From positions 172,334,295 to 172,398,294 of the forward strand of contig OZ023264.1 in NCBI GenBank assembly GCA_964006375.1: a stretch of 64,000 nucleotides of DNA, read 5' to 3'. Each line of letters begins with the position of its first letter. Position 1 is the first letter of the stretch. Below the pieces are notes generated by a model that made no database searches, had not been told where the DNA came from, and was given only the letters and a program-made list of their open reading frames with translations. This DNA is from Tillus elongatus. Taxonomy: Eukaryota > Arthropoda > Insecta > Coleoptera > Cleridae. Below are positions 23,990-41,905 of this stretch, one piece after another. Position numbers and translations under genes: made by a program.

Positions 23990-25790
23990 GTTCGATTAAA
24001 AAAAAGAAAATTAATATCAACAACGACTTATGGGCCACCCTGTGATTGTAGAAATAATTTTCTGAAAATAAAGTTAAATGTTGGTTTCCTAACCAACAAA
24101 ACTTGCAGCAAATTGACTTATTGTAATTTGAAGGATTAATGAGAATTCGCTACCAAAACGCACTTACTGCGTCCAGATTTTTCTCTTACAAACATGCATC
24201 ATATTTTGATAAAAGATGCAAAAATGCATTAACGAATTTGTTTTACGCAAATTAGTTAAAAATTATAGACCGTTAAACCATAAACTTCACTAAACCTACA
24301 GCGAAAGCATCAACTTAACTAAACCGACAGCCAAAGCATCAAAGAAAAGGTCTATTTGAAATGAATATTCTGTAAATATTTTCCTAAAATGAAGGGCAAT
24401 GACGGTTGAATCTGAAACTTAAGGGTTCGCAGAACACTCTTCTTGCAACATTTTTTTTCACAATCCGTATTTGTTTCGCGTTCTTTACCTAAACATTGGC
24501 AATTTTGACGTTTCAAATTGCGAGTTTGACGTTTTGAGGAAAACTCCATAATTTGTTTCTAAGCTGCCCGTAACTTTTTCGTCTTTAAACTTAGAGACTT
24601 AAATTTTGGGTGCATAATTCACTCTTTATAGTACAAATACGTTTACTAAATTTGGTTGCCCTTACTTTGTTATTTCCAGAGATATAATTTTTTTTTTAAA
24701 GAAAATACAAAATTTTCCAGGAAAACCTGCTCCGATTTGCCTGGATAACAAACTTATCCAAGCCACTTGCAAAAGGAAGGTACTCACCAAATTTTATCAA
24801 GATCGGTCCATCATCTTTTGAGTTATTTGAGTGGGATTGGTTGGGACTCTCATGATTTCGATTAAAACAAGTATCTCTGAGGATTTTCAGCTTTTTATTT
24901 CAAATGTTCGATAAAAAAAAGAAAATTAATATCAACAACGACTTATGGGCCACCCTGTGATTGTAGAAATAATTTTCTGAAAATAAAGTTAAATGTTGGT
25001 TTCTTAACCAACAAAACTTACGTTAATAGCAAATTGACTTATTGTAATTTGAAGGATTAATGAGAATTCGCTACCAAAACGCACTTACTGCTTCCATATT
25101 TTTCTCTTACAAACATGCATCATATTTTGATAAAGATGCAAAAATGCATTAACGACTTTGTTTTACGCTAATTAGTTAAAAATTATAGACCGTTAAACCA
25201 TAAACTTCACTAAACCTACAGCAAAAGCATCAACTTAACTAAAGCGACAGCCAAAGCATCAGAGAAAGCGTCTATTTGAAATGAATATTCTGTAAATATT
25301 TTCCTAAAATGAAGGGCAATGACGGTTGAACACTCTTCTTGCAACATTTTCTTTTCACAATCCGTATTTGTTTCACGTTCTTTACCTAAACATTGGCAAT
25401 TTTGACGTTTCAAATTGCGAGTTTGACGCTTTGAGGAAAACTCCATAATTTGTTTTTAAGCTGCCCGTAACTTTTTCGTCTTTAAACTTAGAGACTTAAA
25501 TTTTGGTGTATAATTCACTCTTTATAGTACAAATACTGGTTGTCCTTACTTTGTTATTTCCAGAGATATACATTTTTTTTTAAAAGAAAATACAAAATTT
25601 TCCGGGAAAACCTGCTCCGATTTGCCTGGCTAACAAACTTATCCAAGCCACTTGCAAAAGGAAGGTACTCACCAAATTTTATCAAGATCGGTCCATCATT
25701 TTTTGAGTTATTTGAGTGGGATTGGTTGGGACTCTCAGGATTTCGATTAAAACAAGTATCTCTGAGGATTTTCAGCTTTTTATTTTAAAT
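23990..25790. repeat. Tandem duplication of a ~916-bp repeat segment
   Basis: 23990-24905 and 24906-25790 align end to end in the same orientation. Shared landmarks are GGGCCACCCTGTGATTGTAG, GAATTCGCTACCAAAACGCA, TTGACGTTTCAAATTGCG and CAAGTATCTCTGAGGATTTT. The second copy lacks 24 bp (bases 24411-24434 of the first) and about a dozen more near 25535. The 65-76-codon minus frames within are part of the repeat. Confidence 0.85.
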
Positions 25791-25843
25791 GTCCGGGTCA
25801 ATGTCTTATGTGACTGGATTGATAGCACAGTTAAAAAAAAACT

Positions 25844-27195
<1,352 letters not shown>

Positions 27196-28049
27196 TCGAA
27201 ACTGTAACTACCAAGCTAAGTACTTCAAAAATAACATTTGAAGTTCACAAATCATTTAACAAGGCAATATCATGATAGTAATTACTTAAGTTCACGTTGT
27301 ATACTCAATGACTTTTTGCATCAAAATGTATTACGAACTGGTAAAACTGTAGGATTGAAACAAAATGAAAACATAAACTTTTAAATCACGAAACATTAAA
27401 TCTGAATGGACGACAGATAGTCAAATGGAACTATCCAGATTTCAGAGATTTCATTTAGTTGCCATTGAAGCGGCGCATTAAGCGACATTAGAACTCGAGT
27501 GTTTTATTCATTATGCGCAACGTTAACTTCAAAACACAGATTAAAATTTATACCAGTTTTAATAAACAGCGTACCGTTTAATTTAATTTTGTACGATAGC
27601 GGCTTTAATAATCCATGAAAATAGCCGTTAATATTATGTCACTGAAATTTTAGCAACGTTTTAAAATGACCCATACTTTTATTGCCTACTGTAATATCTA
27701 CATTGTTACTTGGTGGTTCCGGAATCCGTAAAGCCAAAAGGAAATAAAACCAGAAACGTTCAGTAATCAGCGGTAAATATTACTGACAAACAGGTAATCT
27801 AACACAGTGGTTCCCAAATATTTTTAAGGCGTGGTCCATTTTTGGTAAGAATTACTTCCACATTGCCACAACATGTGGAAGTATCGCATCTGCGATAAAA
27901 GTCTTAAAAAAATTTTATTATTACTTTTAAAATATATATTATATTTTTTTAATTCAAGCACAAAAATTTTCAAATAGTTAACTGATTTTGAGAGAAATTC
28001 GGTTATTATCCTTTATTTAAGGTATTGTTTAAATGCACGAAAGCACTTC
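27196..28049. other. Unassigned intronic sequence
   Basis: No coding or known repeat, except TGTGGAAGTATCGCAT near 27870-27895, also present at 30895-30915 (a small dispersed motif). Confidence 0.45.
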
Positions 28050-29467
<1,418 letters not shown>

Positions 29468-29493
29468 CATTAAGGACCACGGAAATCTTTCTG

Positions 29494-29649
<156 letters not shown>

Positions 29650-29699
29650 ATATATTATTTGCAAAATAATTTGCCATATTTAGTTAAATTCAAAATTAA

Positions 29700-30190
29700 C
29701 AATTTGGCTGAAACTATCGGTTATAAACAAAGAATTTTAGTTTGGAAGGTATTGGGCAACTAAAATCGGATAAGATTTTCGGGGAAAATTGTTGGTTTTC
29801 TTTCGAAAAAAATTCATATCTCTGAAAGTTAAAGAGCTATGGTAACCAAATTTAGTACGCTGGTTTTTGTCATAAAGATTATCCTTCGTACCAAAATTCA
29901 GATTTTTGGCTTGAAAGGCAAAGAAATTAGGAGCCTCTGATTAAAAAAAGGTGAAACGTCAAAATTGAAATTATGGTAGTCGTACATTAGTACGCATTAA
30001 CGCTTTGTGCGTTAAAAATATGCCTCAAAATGACTAACCAGCTCCTACATCTGTGTCTCAGCCGTCATTTTCGTTCATTCCTTTAAAATATGAGAAGAAA
30101 AAATCAATTTTAAACAAAAATTTATGGTGTAAATAATCAAAACGTTAACAAATCAATATACTATATTATATACCTGTTAGTAGATACATC
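29700..30190 (+). repeat. Composite repeat body fragment
   Basis: Contains AGCTATGGTAACCAAATTTA and GATTTTCGGGGAAAATTG, which match composite repeat blocks elsewhere. The ends are unclear. Confidence 0.6.
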
Positions 30191-30400
30191 TGTCAAGTCA
30201 AGAATGGCCAAGAGGTAAATGCAGCAGTGTTAATTTAATAATGGACTCCTATAACACGCGTTCTAATCCTAGTTAGTGACTACACTTTTTTTTCTTAATT
30301 TCTTTAGTCTTATTTCATTTTACCGTTAGCTGATCATATTGTGTAATTTAGATGAATTTTTTAGCAAGTTTTTGTATGACAAATTCAATTAGGACGAGAT
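30190..30400 (+). mobile_element. tRNA-like SINE piece, copy B
   Basis: A box B-like GCGTTCTAATCCTAG (about 30259-30273) and the body TAGCTGATCATATTGTGTAA / TTTTTAGCAAGTTTTTGTA match copies A and C. Confidence 0.55.
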
Positions 30401-30534
30401 GAAAACTTTTAAGTCTTAATTCGATTTGAATAGCACATACCTTAGTGAAACCGTTCCATACTTAATACAGCCGTAGACTTTTCCCGTAGCTTCACAAGTG
30501 TTTGTTCTTATCTGCAACCGATTTAAATTTTAAC

Positions 30535-30820
30535 TGGGCGCAGCAAGTGGGTTATGGTAGCGAATTTTCGTTAAAGTTTCAAATTTTAATAGCTCAATTT
30601 GCTATTAACCTAAGGTTTGTTGGCGAGAAAACCGGTTGTCTCGGAAACATTTTAAGTTTATTTTCGGAAAATTGTTGTATATTTTCAAACAATAACTAAT
30701 TTTGATGAAATATGGTACATTGTTTCTACTATATTGGTTATACTGGTAACCAAATTTCATGCGTTATTAAAAACATGTATATGAAAATTCACTACCATAA
30801 CGCATTTTCTGCGTGCAGAC
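30535..30820. mobile_element. MITE copy, about 286 bp
   Basis: Left end GCGCAGCAAGTGGGTTATGG, right end CATAACGCATTTTCTGCG. Interior AGCTCAATTTGCTATTAACC matches the other copies. Confidence 0.75.
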
Positions 30821-31034
30821 TTTTAAAATTGAGCTGGTAATATGATAGGTTTTCAAAAAGGTCTATTGTGTTTTTTACTTCCACATCCTCGATACGTGTG
30901 GAAGTATCGCATCGGCGACAAAAACCGAAAAAAAAATTCGCTTAAACGTCGTAAAAGGGGCTAAAACATATAGAGAACAGGATCTGGGAACAAAAATGGT
31001 GATCTGGGAACGAAAATTATTTTTGTCTGTCGGT

Positions 31035-31142
31035 GTTTATGTCAAAACATGTACCCCTAAATATAAAAATTGGCGTGTTTCAGCATTTCTTAAAAAAAAT
31101 ATTCTCTGAACGCAAATCGGTCTGTTTCGTTTTCAATGCGCC

Positions 31143-31147
<5 letters not shown>
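31035..31147 (+). mobile_element. Solitary DD41D mariner terminal repeat
   Basis: About 110 bp from TATGTCAAAACATGTACCCC to CAATGCGCCACCCT match the right terminal repeat of the three mariner copies. The transposase is absent. It runs directly into a TA array. Confidence 0.85.

Positions 31148-31226
<79 letters not shown>
31148..31226. repeat. (TA)n array at mariner terminus
   Basis: The TA run continues from the CCCT end of the solitary terminal repeat. Confidence 0.92.
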
Positions 31227-31230
<4 letters not shown>

Positions 31231-31905
31231 CTAAGTAGTCATAAAATTGAAGTCAAGATAGCATTGTATAAATTTTTTAGAAATATAAACTTAGATTTAT
31301 AAAATCAAACCCTGTAAATAATAGTTATAAATAGTAAATTTTTACCAGGCATCGTGTTACATTAGTTGTGGTTATATAGTAATGTATGTATGTGAATATA
31401 GGTGCTCAATGGCCTATATAGAATTATGTAAATTAATTTTAAGTATCCTAATGTGTCTCCTATTGTTCTCCCCACATGTCCGTGGCTTAGTCTTATTTGT
31501 CTGTTTGCCTTGACGAGCCCCTAGGCGACAGTGTCCTCGTTTTGATCCACAACCGAATTTTTTTTACAAAAAAACAAAAAAAAATATACAAAAAAAAAAT
31601 GCAAACAAAAAAAAATTAATAAAAAAAAGCGATGATAAATTCAAGAAATTAAAAAAAAACACTTCCTTAATAAGATATTAATAATATTAATATACATAAG
31701 TAATAGTTAATAACAAAAGATGTTATTTTTATTTACATTATATTTAAGTACTATCAATTTGTAAAGCTATGGTCAAATAGGAGGCTCACTGAAAGACATT
31801 AAAAGACACAAAAATAAATCCATATGATTGTATCCGCGAAATCAAACAAACAAAAATCTTCAAAAAGTCTGTGACCAATGGACTTAAGCTTCCGAGGTCA
31901 TTCCA

Positions 31906-31911
<6 letters not shown>
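31227..31911. other. Unassigned sequence with an A-rich tract
   Basis: Bases 31558-31660 are strongly A-rich (imperfect A-runs broken by C, T or G), possibly an old retroelement tail. Nothing upstream is recognised. Confidence 0.4.

Positions 31912-31942
<31 letters not shown>
31912..31942. repeat. (AC)n microsatellite
   Basis: About 15 AC repeats. Confidence 0.9.
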
Positions 31943-31944
<2 letters not shown>

Positions 31945-32109
31945 CATTATGCGATCAATGTACAAACGGTGACGGCGTGGAAATAAACATAACAGAATTC
32001 TGATAGATGGACTTCCGATAAACCTAAGCGAAGAAAGTTTCTTTGTTTCTTTGATCTCTGCTTACGAGTTCTGCTGATTATATCTGTACCTAATATAAAC
32101 ACAATTTTA

Positions 32110-32225
32110 GTTGTGAGGCGTGTATAATATTATCTCATCCTCCGATGAAGCTTAAATCGCTGGCGAAACGACAGTCGAGTCTTTTTGAAAATATGTTGTG
32201 GTAAATTGTATTTCTTCAAGTGTAC
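32110..32225 (+). mobile_element. Penelope-type terminal fragment with hammerhead-like core
   Basis: TCCGATGAAGC, a short stem, then GCGAAACGAC, followed by AAATATGTTGTGG and CAAGTGTACTTATAAGTG. The same order is found inverted at 48840-48955. This resembles the ribozyme-bearing ends described for Penelope-like elements. Confidence 0.55.
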
Positions 32226-32904
32226 TTATAAGTGAATCATTTTTAATCAATCTAATTATTTAATATAATCTATCCATCAGTAAAATAACACAAATCCATT
32301 TGTATGTGACATTTTGGCAAAATATAATAAGAGTAGGCGAATTCATCAGAAAATAAACACACATAAAACTCACATGTATATGGCATCAAAAATATTGTTT
32401 TAAAATCAAAAGCAAAACACACGCTCCATGAGGTTTGTGTAGGTAAATGCTCCCCCATATTTTTATGGAGAATCATGTAAAACCATTTTTTTATATATGT
32501 GGAACCATATAATGAAATATTCCGCCTACAATAATCATTTTAGCACAATAATACACCACAAATAAAGCATTCTTTGCTTGACATTATTTTATAATGCATG
32601 TTCTTACATGCGTACGCAGTGCGACAAGTTGATTCACAAGGGCCTAGGGGAAGCTTATGCGTGAGCTTAATCTAACCCCACTCTTCGCTTCGTTAGGTAA
32701 ATATATATAAAAACAATTTGGCTCACGTCGCTCATCGTAGCGTATGGTAATTATGTTGTTTCTGCAACATTAAATGGAATTAAATTTACAGTACTGTTAC
32801 GTTATTCATTAAAATACCATCAGCCGGGGGTTAATATAAAGCAGGAAAATGCAACATTTTGTTGTTACCAGGAGTGCGTGTAAATGAAATAGGTACATGA
32901 TTTT
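32226..32904. other. Unassigned intronic sequence
   Basis: No coding or repeat recognised. A GC-richer patch at 32610-32700 shows no domain. Confidence 0.45.
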
Positions 32905-35017
<2,113 letters not shown>

Positions 35018-35095
<78 letters not shown>

Positions 35096-35125
35096 TATAG
35101 ATATATATATATATATATCTATATC
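35018..35125. repeat. (TA)n array between mariner and composite repeat
   Basis: A TA array with GATATAGATA interruptions near 35093-35103. It joins the mariner end to TATCACACCGATAACTCAG. Confidence 0.9.
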
Positions 35126-35620
35126 ACACCGATAACTCAGAAAATAATACTCCGATTTTGATCAAATTTGGCAAATACCTTCCCTTTGCAAGTGGCTTGG
35201 ACAAGTTCTTGAGTCAGGAAAATCGGCCCAGGTTTTCCTGGAAAATTTTGGGTTTTCTTTTGAAAAAAATTATATATTTGGAAATATCAAAGTGAGGGCA
35301 ACCAAATTTGGTGCGCTGGTTTCTTTCATAAAGAGTATCCTATGCAGTAAAATTGAGATTTTTATCTCAAAAGAAGAGAAGTTATAGGTAAATTAATTTT
35401 TAATTAATTAAATCTGATTCAGAAAAGTTAAAAAAAATTATTGATCAGAATGTGAGTGAAAAATACTACAAGAAATGACTAACAAGCCCCTTGATATGTG
35501 TCTAAGTCGTTTTTTTTTTCTAGATTTTGTTAAAATATAAGCAAAAAATTCATTGTCAAGTAAAAAGGATTTATGTAAATTGTAAAACCTTGAACAATGC
35601 GATATTCGTGCTGTTAAATG
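35126..35620 (+). repeat. Composite repeat body, partial
   Basis: CACCGATAACTC, CCGATTTTGATCAAATTTGG, CAGGTTTTCCTGGAAAATTT and GGGCAACCAAATTTGG in order. Confidence 0.75.
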
Positions 35621-35624
35621 CATA

Positions 35625-35800
35625 CAGTGCGTAGCTCAGTGAGCTGGGTGTAAGGTGGTCGCTGTAAATCGTAATAATCGACTGCCAGATGAGGCGTTCT
35701 AATCCTGATTAGTGACTTCGCTTTCCATCAATTTTTTTAAGTCTTGTTTCACTTTACACTTATCTAATATGATTTTTTAGCGAGTTTTTGTATAAAAAAT
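35625..35800 (+). mobile_element. tRNA-like SINE piece, copy C
   Basis: The best head of the three: box A-like TAGCTCAGTGAGCTGG (35632-35647) and box B-like GGCGTTCTAATCCTGA (about 35693-35708), then the shared body TTTTTTAGCGAGTTTTTGTA. Confidence 0.65.
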
Positions 35801-36246
35801 AATTTGATAAAGAGGAGATGAAAGTTTCAAGACTTAACTCAATTTGAATAGCATATCTGGTTGTTTGTTTTTGCCCTAACTTAGTGAAACCGTTCCATAT
35901 TTAATACAGTCGTAGATCGTCGGCCCAAGAAAAAGCTGTATTGTGATGAATTGGGTTCTCCAAATTGTACTTAAAATTTAAAGCATTTAACTAAAATTCG
36001 CGACCGTAGCGTACTGACTGCCTCAGGACTTCTTATGAAATTAACGTATTTAGTATAATCTCAGCTTTAATACATCTAGAATGGTTATATAATGAACAGT
36101 GCAGTTACACAGGTCCTTAGATTATTAGTGAATTTTTTATTCACTAATGAGGAGATTCCGACTTTTGAATTTTGAAAAAAATTCTTCAAATGAGCGTTAA
36201 TTAGCCCCCCCCAGAACACATATCCGGGGTCAGTTTCGATTTTTAT

Positions 36247-36395
<149 letters not shown>

Positions 36396-37187
36396 TCACA
36401 CCGATAACTCAAAAAATAATGGGCCGATTTTGCTTAAATTTGGTGAATAATTTTTTTTACAAATGGCTTGGACAAGTTCGTTAGCCAGGAAAATCTCCCC
36501 AGGTTTTCCCAGAAAATTCTGTGTTTTCTTTCGAAAAAATTTTATATCTCCAAAACTAACAAAGTAAGGGCAACCAAATTTTGTACTCAGGTTTACATTC
36601 TTATAAGTAAGTTACTTACCAATATTTAGCTATGTAGGTCAAAAGACAAAAAAGTTATAGGCATTTAAAGAAAAATAAATTGGGGTTTTCCTGAAAACGT
36701 CAAAGTCGCGATTTAAAACGTCAGAATTGGCAACATTTAGGCAAAGAACTTAAACCTAATACGGGCTATGAAAATAAAATGTCTCAAGAAGAATGTTTTA
36801 CAAACCCTGAAGTCTTAGTTTCAACCGTCATTGTCCTTCATTTTACTAAAATGTTTCCAGAAAATTCATTTCAAATAGACCCTTTCTCTGATGGCAGTAG
36901 TCTTAGCTATAGAGTTTATCGTTTAATGGTATCTTATTTTTGTCGAATTTTCGTAAAAAATCAATAAAGCTCAATATATCCGTTATTATACAAGATATGA
37001 AAAATTCTTTATACATTACTTATAGGGTGTCTTGAGCTACATCTTAAACAATATTTCTACAATCACAGGGTGGCCCATAAGTCGTTGGTGATAAAAAATT
37101 TCTTTTTTTTTAATCAAACACGCCTTATGTTATTGCATTCTTGCAATTTCCATAGAAATATAATGCATGCTTGTAAGAAAAGAAATT

Positions 37188-37506
37188 CTGGATGCAGCAA
37201 GTCCGTTATGGTAGCGAATTTTGATCCAATGCTTCATATTCGAATAGCCCAATTTGCTATTAACCTATAAGGTTGACCAAGACACGAGTTTTTCCGGGAA
37301 CACTTTAAGTTTACTTTTGGAAATTGTTGTACATTTTCACACAATAAAGTTATTTTTATGAAACATGGCACATTGTTTTTACTATATAGGTTATACCGGT
37401 AACCAAAATTGATGCCTGCTTTCTTAAATAAAAAGAAAACACACATATTTGCAATAAAAACACTTTTATGAAAATTCACTACCATAACGCACTTACTGCG
37501 TCCAGA
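37188..37506. mobile_element. MITE copy, 319 bp, best ends
   Basis: Left TCTGGATGCAGCAAGTCCGT, right ACGCACTTACTGCGTCCAGA. The inverted termini extend over about 40 bp including GTAGCGAATTTT / AAAATTCACTAC. Confidence 0.8.
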
Positions 37507-38030
37507 GTTTTTCTATTCTTCTTAACTTTTTGATAAATAACAACAAATGTTAAGATTTCGAGTCTGTCTTGTAAATTTAACGATGAATTGTCTTGAAATA
37601 GTTTTGATAACAGTACTTTACTTGCAGACAATTTCATACTGCACATTGACGGAAAACTTCCTGAGTTATAAAACTAATTATTACAAGAATATGGTGGAAA
37701 ACTAGTGAGATAAGCGAGCTAGGACTCGAAGAACTACAGGAACTCAGTGAAGTTCGCAATTAATAAAGAACTGCAATAATAAGTTATCTCGTTTTAGATT
37801 TTTGATACATTTCCAGACCATGGATTAAAAGTTTTTGTAGGTTGAATTGTTCGCAAAGTTGGAAAATAAGTGGGAGACATCTGTTTTCTTTATTGCTTTT
37901 TGACAAAGATGAGCTACTTGCTTGTGTCTAAATATGTTTTTAAGTGGTGTTATAGCTTTTGGTTGCAAGTTTGCAACCAATAAATAAGTAAATGAGTCAA
38001 GCAAATTGAGTAGAAAGTTCAGCGATTAAA
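37507..38030. other. Unassigned intronic sequence
   Basis: No feature recognised. Confidence 0.45.
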
Positions 38031-38035
38031 AAAAG

Positions 38036-38290
38036 TCTGGACGCAGCAAGTGCGTTATGGTAGCGAATTTTCGTAAAAATGTTTATAATGAAAATATGTC
38101 TTGTTTTTACAAGAAGGACATTTGGTTGACAGTATAACCTATATAGCACAAACAATGTACCATATTTGATTAAAATAGCTTTGTTGTTTTAAAAAGTAGA
38201 AACATTTTCCGAAAATAAACTATAAAAATTACAGAAAAACTGATCCGATTTTCCTGGCCAACGAACCTCTTTAAGCTATTTACACACCTG
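38036..38290 (+). repeat. MITE, left end and interior only
   Basis: TCTGGACGCAGCAAGTGCGT to the composite block GATCCGATTTTCCTGGCC. The right terminus is missing. Confidence 0.65.
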
Positions 38291-38689
38291 ACAAGACATA
38301 ACTATTGACAAACAGCTTCAGGACCACAATTTAAAAAAAATATGAATTTCTTTTACATAAATTGCCCTCAGTAATGTTATACTAAATTATATTTTTCACA
38401 AAAATTCGACAACTTTTTTTTTACAATAACTGACTAACCATTTATTATTCATTACCAATATATCACAAAAATCTTACAAAAAGTGATTTCTACAGAAACA
38501 CTAAAAACGTTTCTGCAAAAACATCTCAAATTCAGCCACTAGTTGAGAGTGGCTCTATACTGCAGCTCGATTTTTAGACGAGTAATACAAAGAAAATGGG
38601 GATCCGCTATGTATTGATAAAAACGTCATATCACAATTTGTGATATGTGTTTAAAATATGTGCCAAGAACGAAAAAAGTTGCAAAACAA

Positions 38690-39330
38690 TTGAAATAACT
38701 CAAAAACGATGAACGATATTAATTTCTTTCCTTACAAACATGCATGGTAATTTGATAGAAAACACATAAAAGCAATAACAAAAGAGGTGTTCTGTTAACA
38801 AAATAAAGCGTGTATCACCAGTGACTTATAGGCCACCCTGTAATTGTCAAAATAGGTTTATAATATTCAGCTCGAGACACCCTATAGTTAACGTATATAC
38901 TTTTTCCTCGTATCTTGCATAATAACGGATATATTGAACTTTACCGTAGAAATGTGTCAACCTGTATATGTGTAAATAGGCAAAAACTGAAACTGACCCC
39001 GAATGTGAGTTTTAGGAGTTCTAGAGCTCATTGGACGAAATCTTATTAAAACTAATAAGTCGTGGTCTTCTTAATAACGAATTTTTTCTACGAGAATTAT
39101 TAAACCATAAACTCTATAGCGGAAACTACTACCGAAGCATCAGAAAGAGGGTCTATTTAAATGGATTTTCCGACAATTTTTTGGTAAAATGAAAGACAGT
39201 GATGGTTGAAGCTGAAACTTAAGGCCTTGTGAAACAGATTTATTATGAAATTTTGGTGCGTAGGGTAAGTTTGATAGTAGAAAAGTATATGTCAAATTTG
39301 GTTGTCTTACATAGAGAGCTACAATATTTC
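38690..39330 (-). repeat. Composite repeat body fragments
   Basis: TTACAAACATGCATGG, GGCCACCCTGTAATTGTC, CTCGAGACACCCTATAG, TTGCATAATAACGGATATATT and the CAGAAAGAGGGTCTATTT block appear in minus-strand order, without a TA array. Divergence is higher than in the full copies. Confidence 0.65.
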
Positions 39331-39391
39331 ATCATTTTCAAAAAGTCTGGATACAGCAACAATAAATAAGTCTTGAAAATGATTTGGGTGC

Positions 39392-39962
39392 AGCAAATAC
39401 ATTATGGTAGAGAATGTTTGTAAAAATATTTGAAATCCGGTAGCTCAAATTCCTGTTAAGCTAGAATCTTCAATCTTGAACCATAGTAACGCCTATGCAA
39501 ACGCAGCGTGTGTACTAAATCACAGAAAAATAACATAATGAGCTTGGCGGATAGCTACAAATCGATTTTAAGTAACCTTTTTTGTTGTTTTGTTTGCAAA
39601 AACTCGGTCGATTAGGTTGCCTAAATCAAACCATCCAAGCAATTAAAAGGAAAATTACTTCCCATATTTATAATTTGGCAGGTACATTCCCTTTGTAAAT
39701 AATAATTTTTTTTTGAAAAACTTTTGTGACTTTAATGCAATTTGTAACACATTTTTAAAAGACTTGCAGTACTTACATATATCTCTACCAAATTATAAAT
39801 TTTAGCTCCATAGAAAATAGAAATTTCTTCAAAAAGTCGCTAAGTGGGACCTCTGAAACCGATCTCCCAGGTTCATTTAAATTGAAAGAATTAGTTTTAA
39901 TAATATGCTTTACTTATAGTGTACAATTCTTATGGAAATTCACTACTTGCTACGTCCCGATG
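39392..39962 (-). repeat. Foldback family partial copy
   Basis: Carries the arm of the 41906-42742 element (CAAGCAATTAAAAGGAAAAT, GGCAGGTACATTCCCTTTGT) and ends AAATTCACTACTTGCTACGT. The left part starts GGTGCAGCAAATACATTATG. Older than the palindrome copy. Confidence 0.65.
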
Positions 39963-40954
39963 ATTTTTAATATACAGGTTATTTATCTTTCGCGAAATTT
40001 AAAAATATTTTTTTTCAAATGCAACATCCTATATATTTTGATTTTGGTAAATGCAGAATTTCATAAGTTTTCCTATGATAACATATTTGTTTAAGTTAAA
40101 TTAAATACAAAAAGAGGTACAGCTGTTAAATCTTTTTATTTTTATTGGAATGTGCTTAATATCATCACATATTATTACCTTAATCACGGTAGTCCTGGAG
40201 AAGAGTTAAAACATAGACAACAAAATTAGATAAATATTTGACACATCCTGCCGTTGATGTTTTTCAAATAACACTTTAGTTAGCTAATTTTTGTAAAATT
40301 TTGATGTCTTTCGTTAATAGCTTAGTTGTTACCTCTCTAATAGAAAAAAATCGTTAAAATTGTAGCAAAATTAATTATGGTAAGCGCCAAAAAATTTCAG
40401 CAATATTTTGCTTCATATACTTCCGTAAATGTCAAGTATCTCAATAACTTTAAAGATTGTGGTTGCTTTAAGTTATGTAAGTCTAACTTACATAGCTTCT
40501 TAAACCTTAGATTTGGTGGAATGACATTTATTAAATTCCACAGGCTGATGCATCAGTTTACTGAAAGTTCTTTACCAACTAGTCTCAAACTTGTTCAACT
40601 CGTGATATAACATGTGCAAGCACGTGCAAGATTAATGTGACAGATAGCAGCATTCAATAGAACTAACTCTCTAGATGTTTTGATTTCCTAGAAGCTGTTT
40701 TAACGTTTCCCTAACCTCGTTTCCCGTATTGGCACTAGATTCTGTTAAGGTAGATTGTTTATTTGGTAACCTACATTAACTTGATGAACTATAATATAAT
40801 AGCGAATTTTTGCAATACACAACGAAACTTATCAGAACCGGTTTAAACGCACTTATGTTAAAATTAGTCTGTGGGGGATGGATAAGTTTACAGTTCCGTC
40901 CCTTTCCCTGCTCACACACACGTGTTTAATGTAAGTAACTGATTTTTTACTGGT
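39963..40954. other. Unassigned intronic sequence
   Basis: No convincing feature. A 77-codon frame at 40377-40610 has no recognisable domain. Confidence 0.4.
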
Positions 40955-41035
40955 CTCCATAAAAATTCAATTAGCGTAAGATCGGCGGATTGCGCTGGCC
41001 ATTATACACCTCAATTTACCTGATCATCTATAAAT
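40955..41035 (-). pseudogene. Tc1-type transposase remnant
   Basis: On the minus strand about 25 codons read WPAQSADLTLIEFLWRP with flanking residues, matching the PDLxxIE motif that carries the third catalytic residue of Tc1-like transposases. Inverted GCAATACACA / GTGTGTATTGC near 40815 and 41188 may be its terminal repeats. Confidence 0.6.
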
Positions 41036-41524
41036 ATAGTTATGTTAAATTTAGTTTATAGACCACGAATAAACCAGTCAATGACACGTCTTTCTCTGCG
41101 GACTTACACACGCACGTTTTATATGTAAGTATCTGATTTTTATAAACGACTAACTTAAACGCACCTGAATTCGGTGTGTATTGCAAAACTTACGGAAATT
41201 TGCTACTATATTTCACTTAATTTCAAAAATTACCTAGACCGCTTACTTTCACGGTATCCCCGACCTCATTTTGTCGCTGGTACTGGGCGATTAATTCTAT
41301 TTAATCTTGTTACAAACTGATTACTGCATAAGTAATTTTGCGTTCCAGACATTTCTTTGCATTAAAGTGTGTCTTTTTTTGCATCGTCGAACTTAACAAT
41401 ATTCATCATGCAGCACATATTTGTCCAATTTTTTGTTACCTCATAATGGTTAGCTTCCGATTTAGCTAACAAAACACCGTAAACATTCACAAGGATTAAA
41501 TTAATTTAATTCAACATGGGGAAC

Positions 41525-41835
41525 ATTTTATACCAGAAAAACAGAACGCGGGACATATTCAAAAAAAAATGTCATTTACCCCCCTCTCTATTTTTATGGG
41601 CGGGGTTAACTTTGATTTTTAAATAGGATAATTTCGTTTTGTTATAAATATGAATCTACACACACAAAACTAAAGGGACCAATTACCCCAAATATTAAAT
41701 CAAAACACAAACCCGGACATGTGGTTTCAACAAGATGGAGCTCCACCCCATTATGCAGTCCCGTTATAATTTGAATAGAAGATTTAAAAACAGGTGTATT
41801 GGTCAACTGGCCGGAGAGGTCCCTGTGTTTGACCA
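41525..41835 (+). pseudogene. Tc/mariner transposase remnant (second Asp region)
   Basis: A frame near 41720 reads MWFQQDGAPPHYAVPL followed by a stop, the second catalytic Asp motif of mariner-type transposases. Upstream sequence CCCTCTCTATTTTTATGGGC is shared with 45800-45840 next to a mariner-like end. Confidence 0.65.
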
Positions 41836-41905
41836 CCCTTGATTAGGTATTTTGGGGTTTTATATTGGACCAAGCGATGGCGATTGCAGCTACAGCTTTA
41901 TAGAA

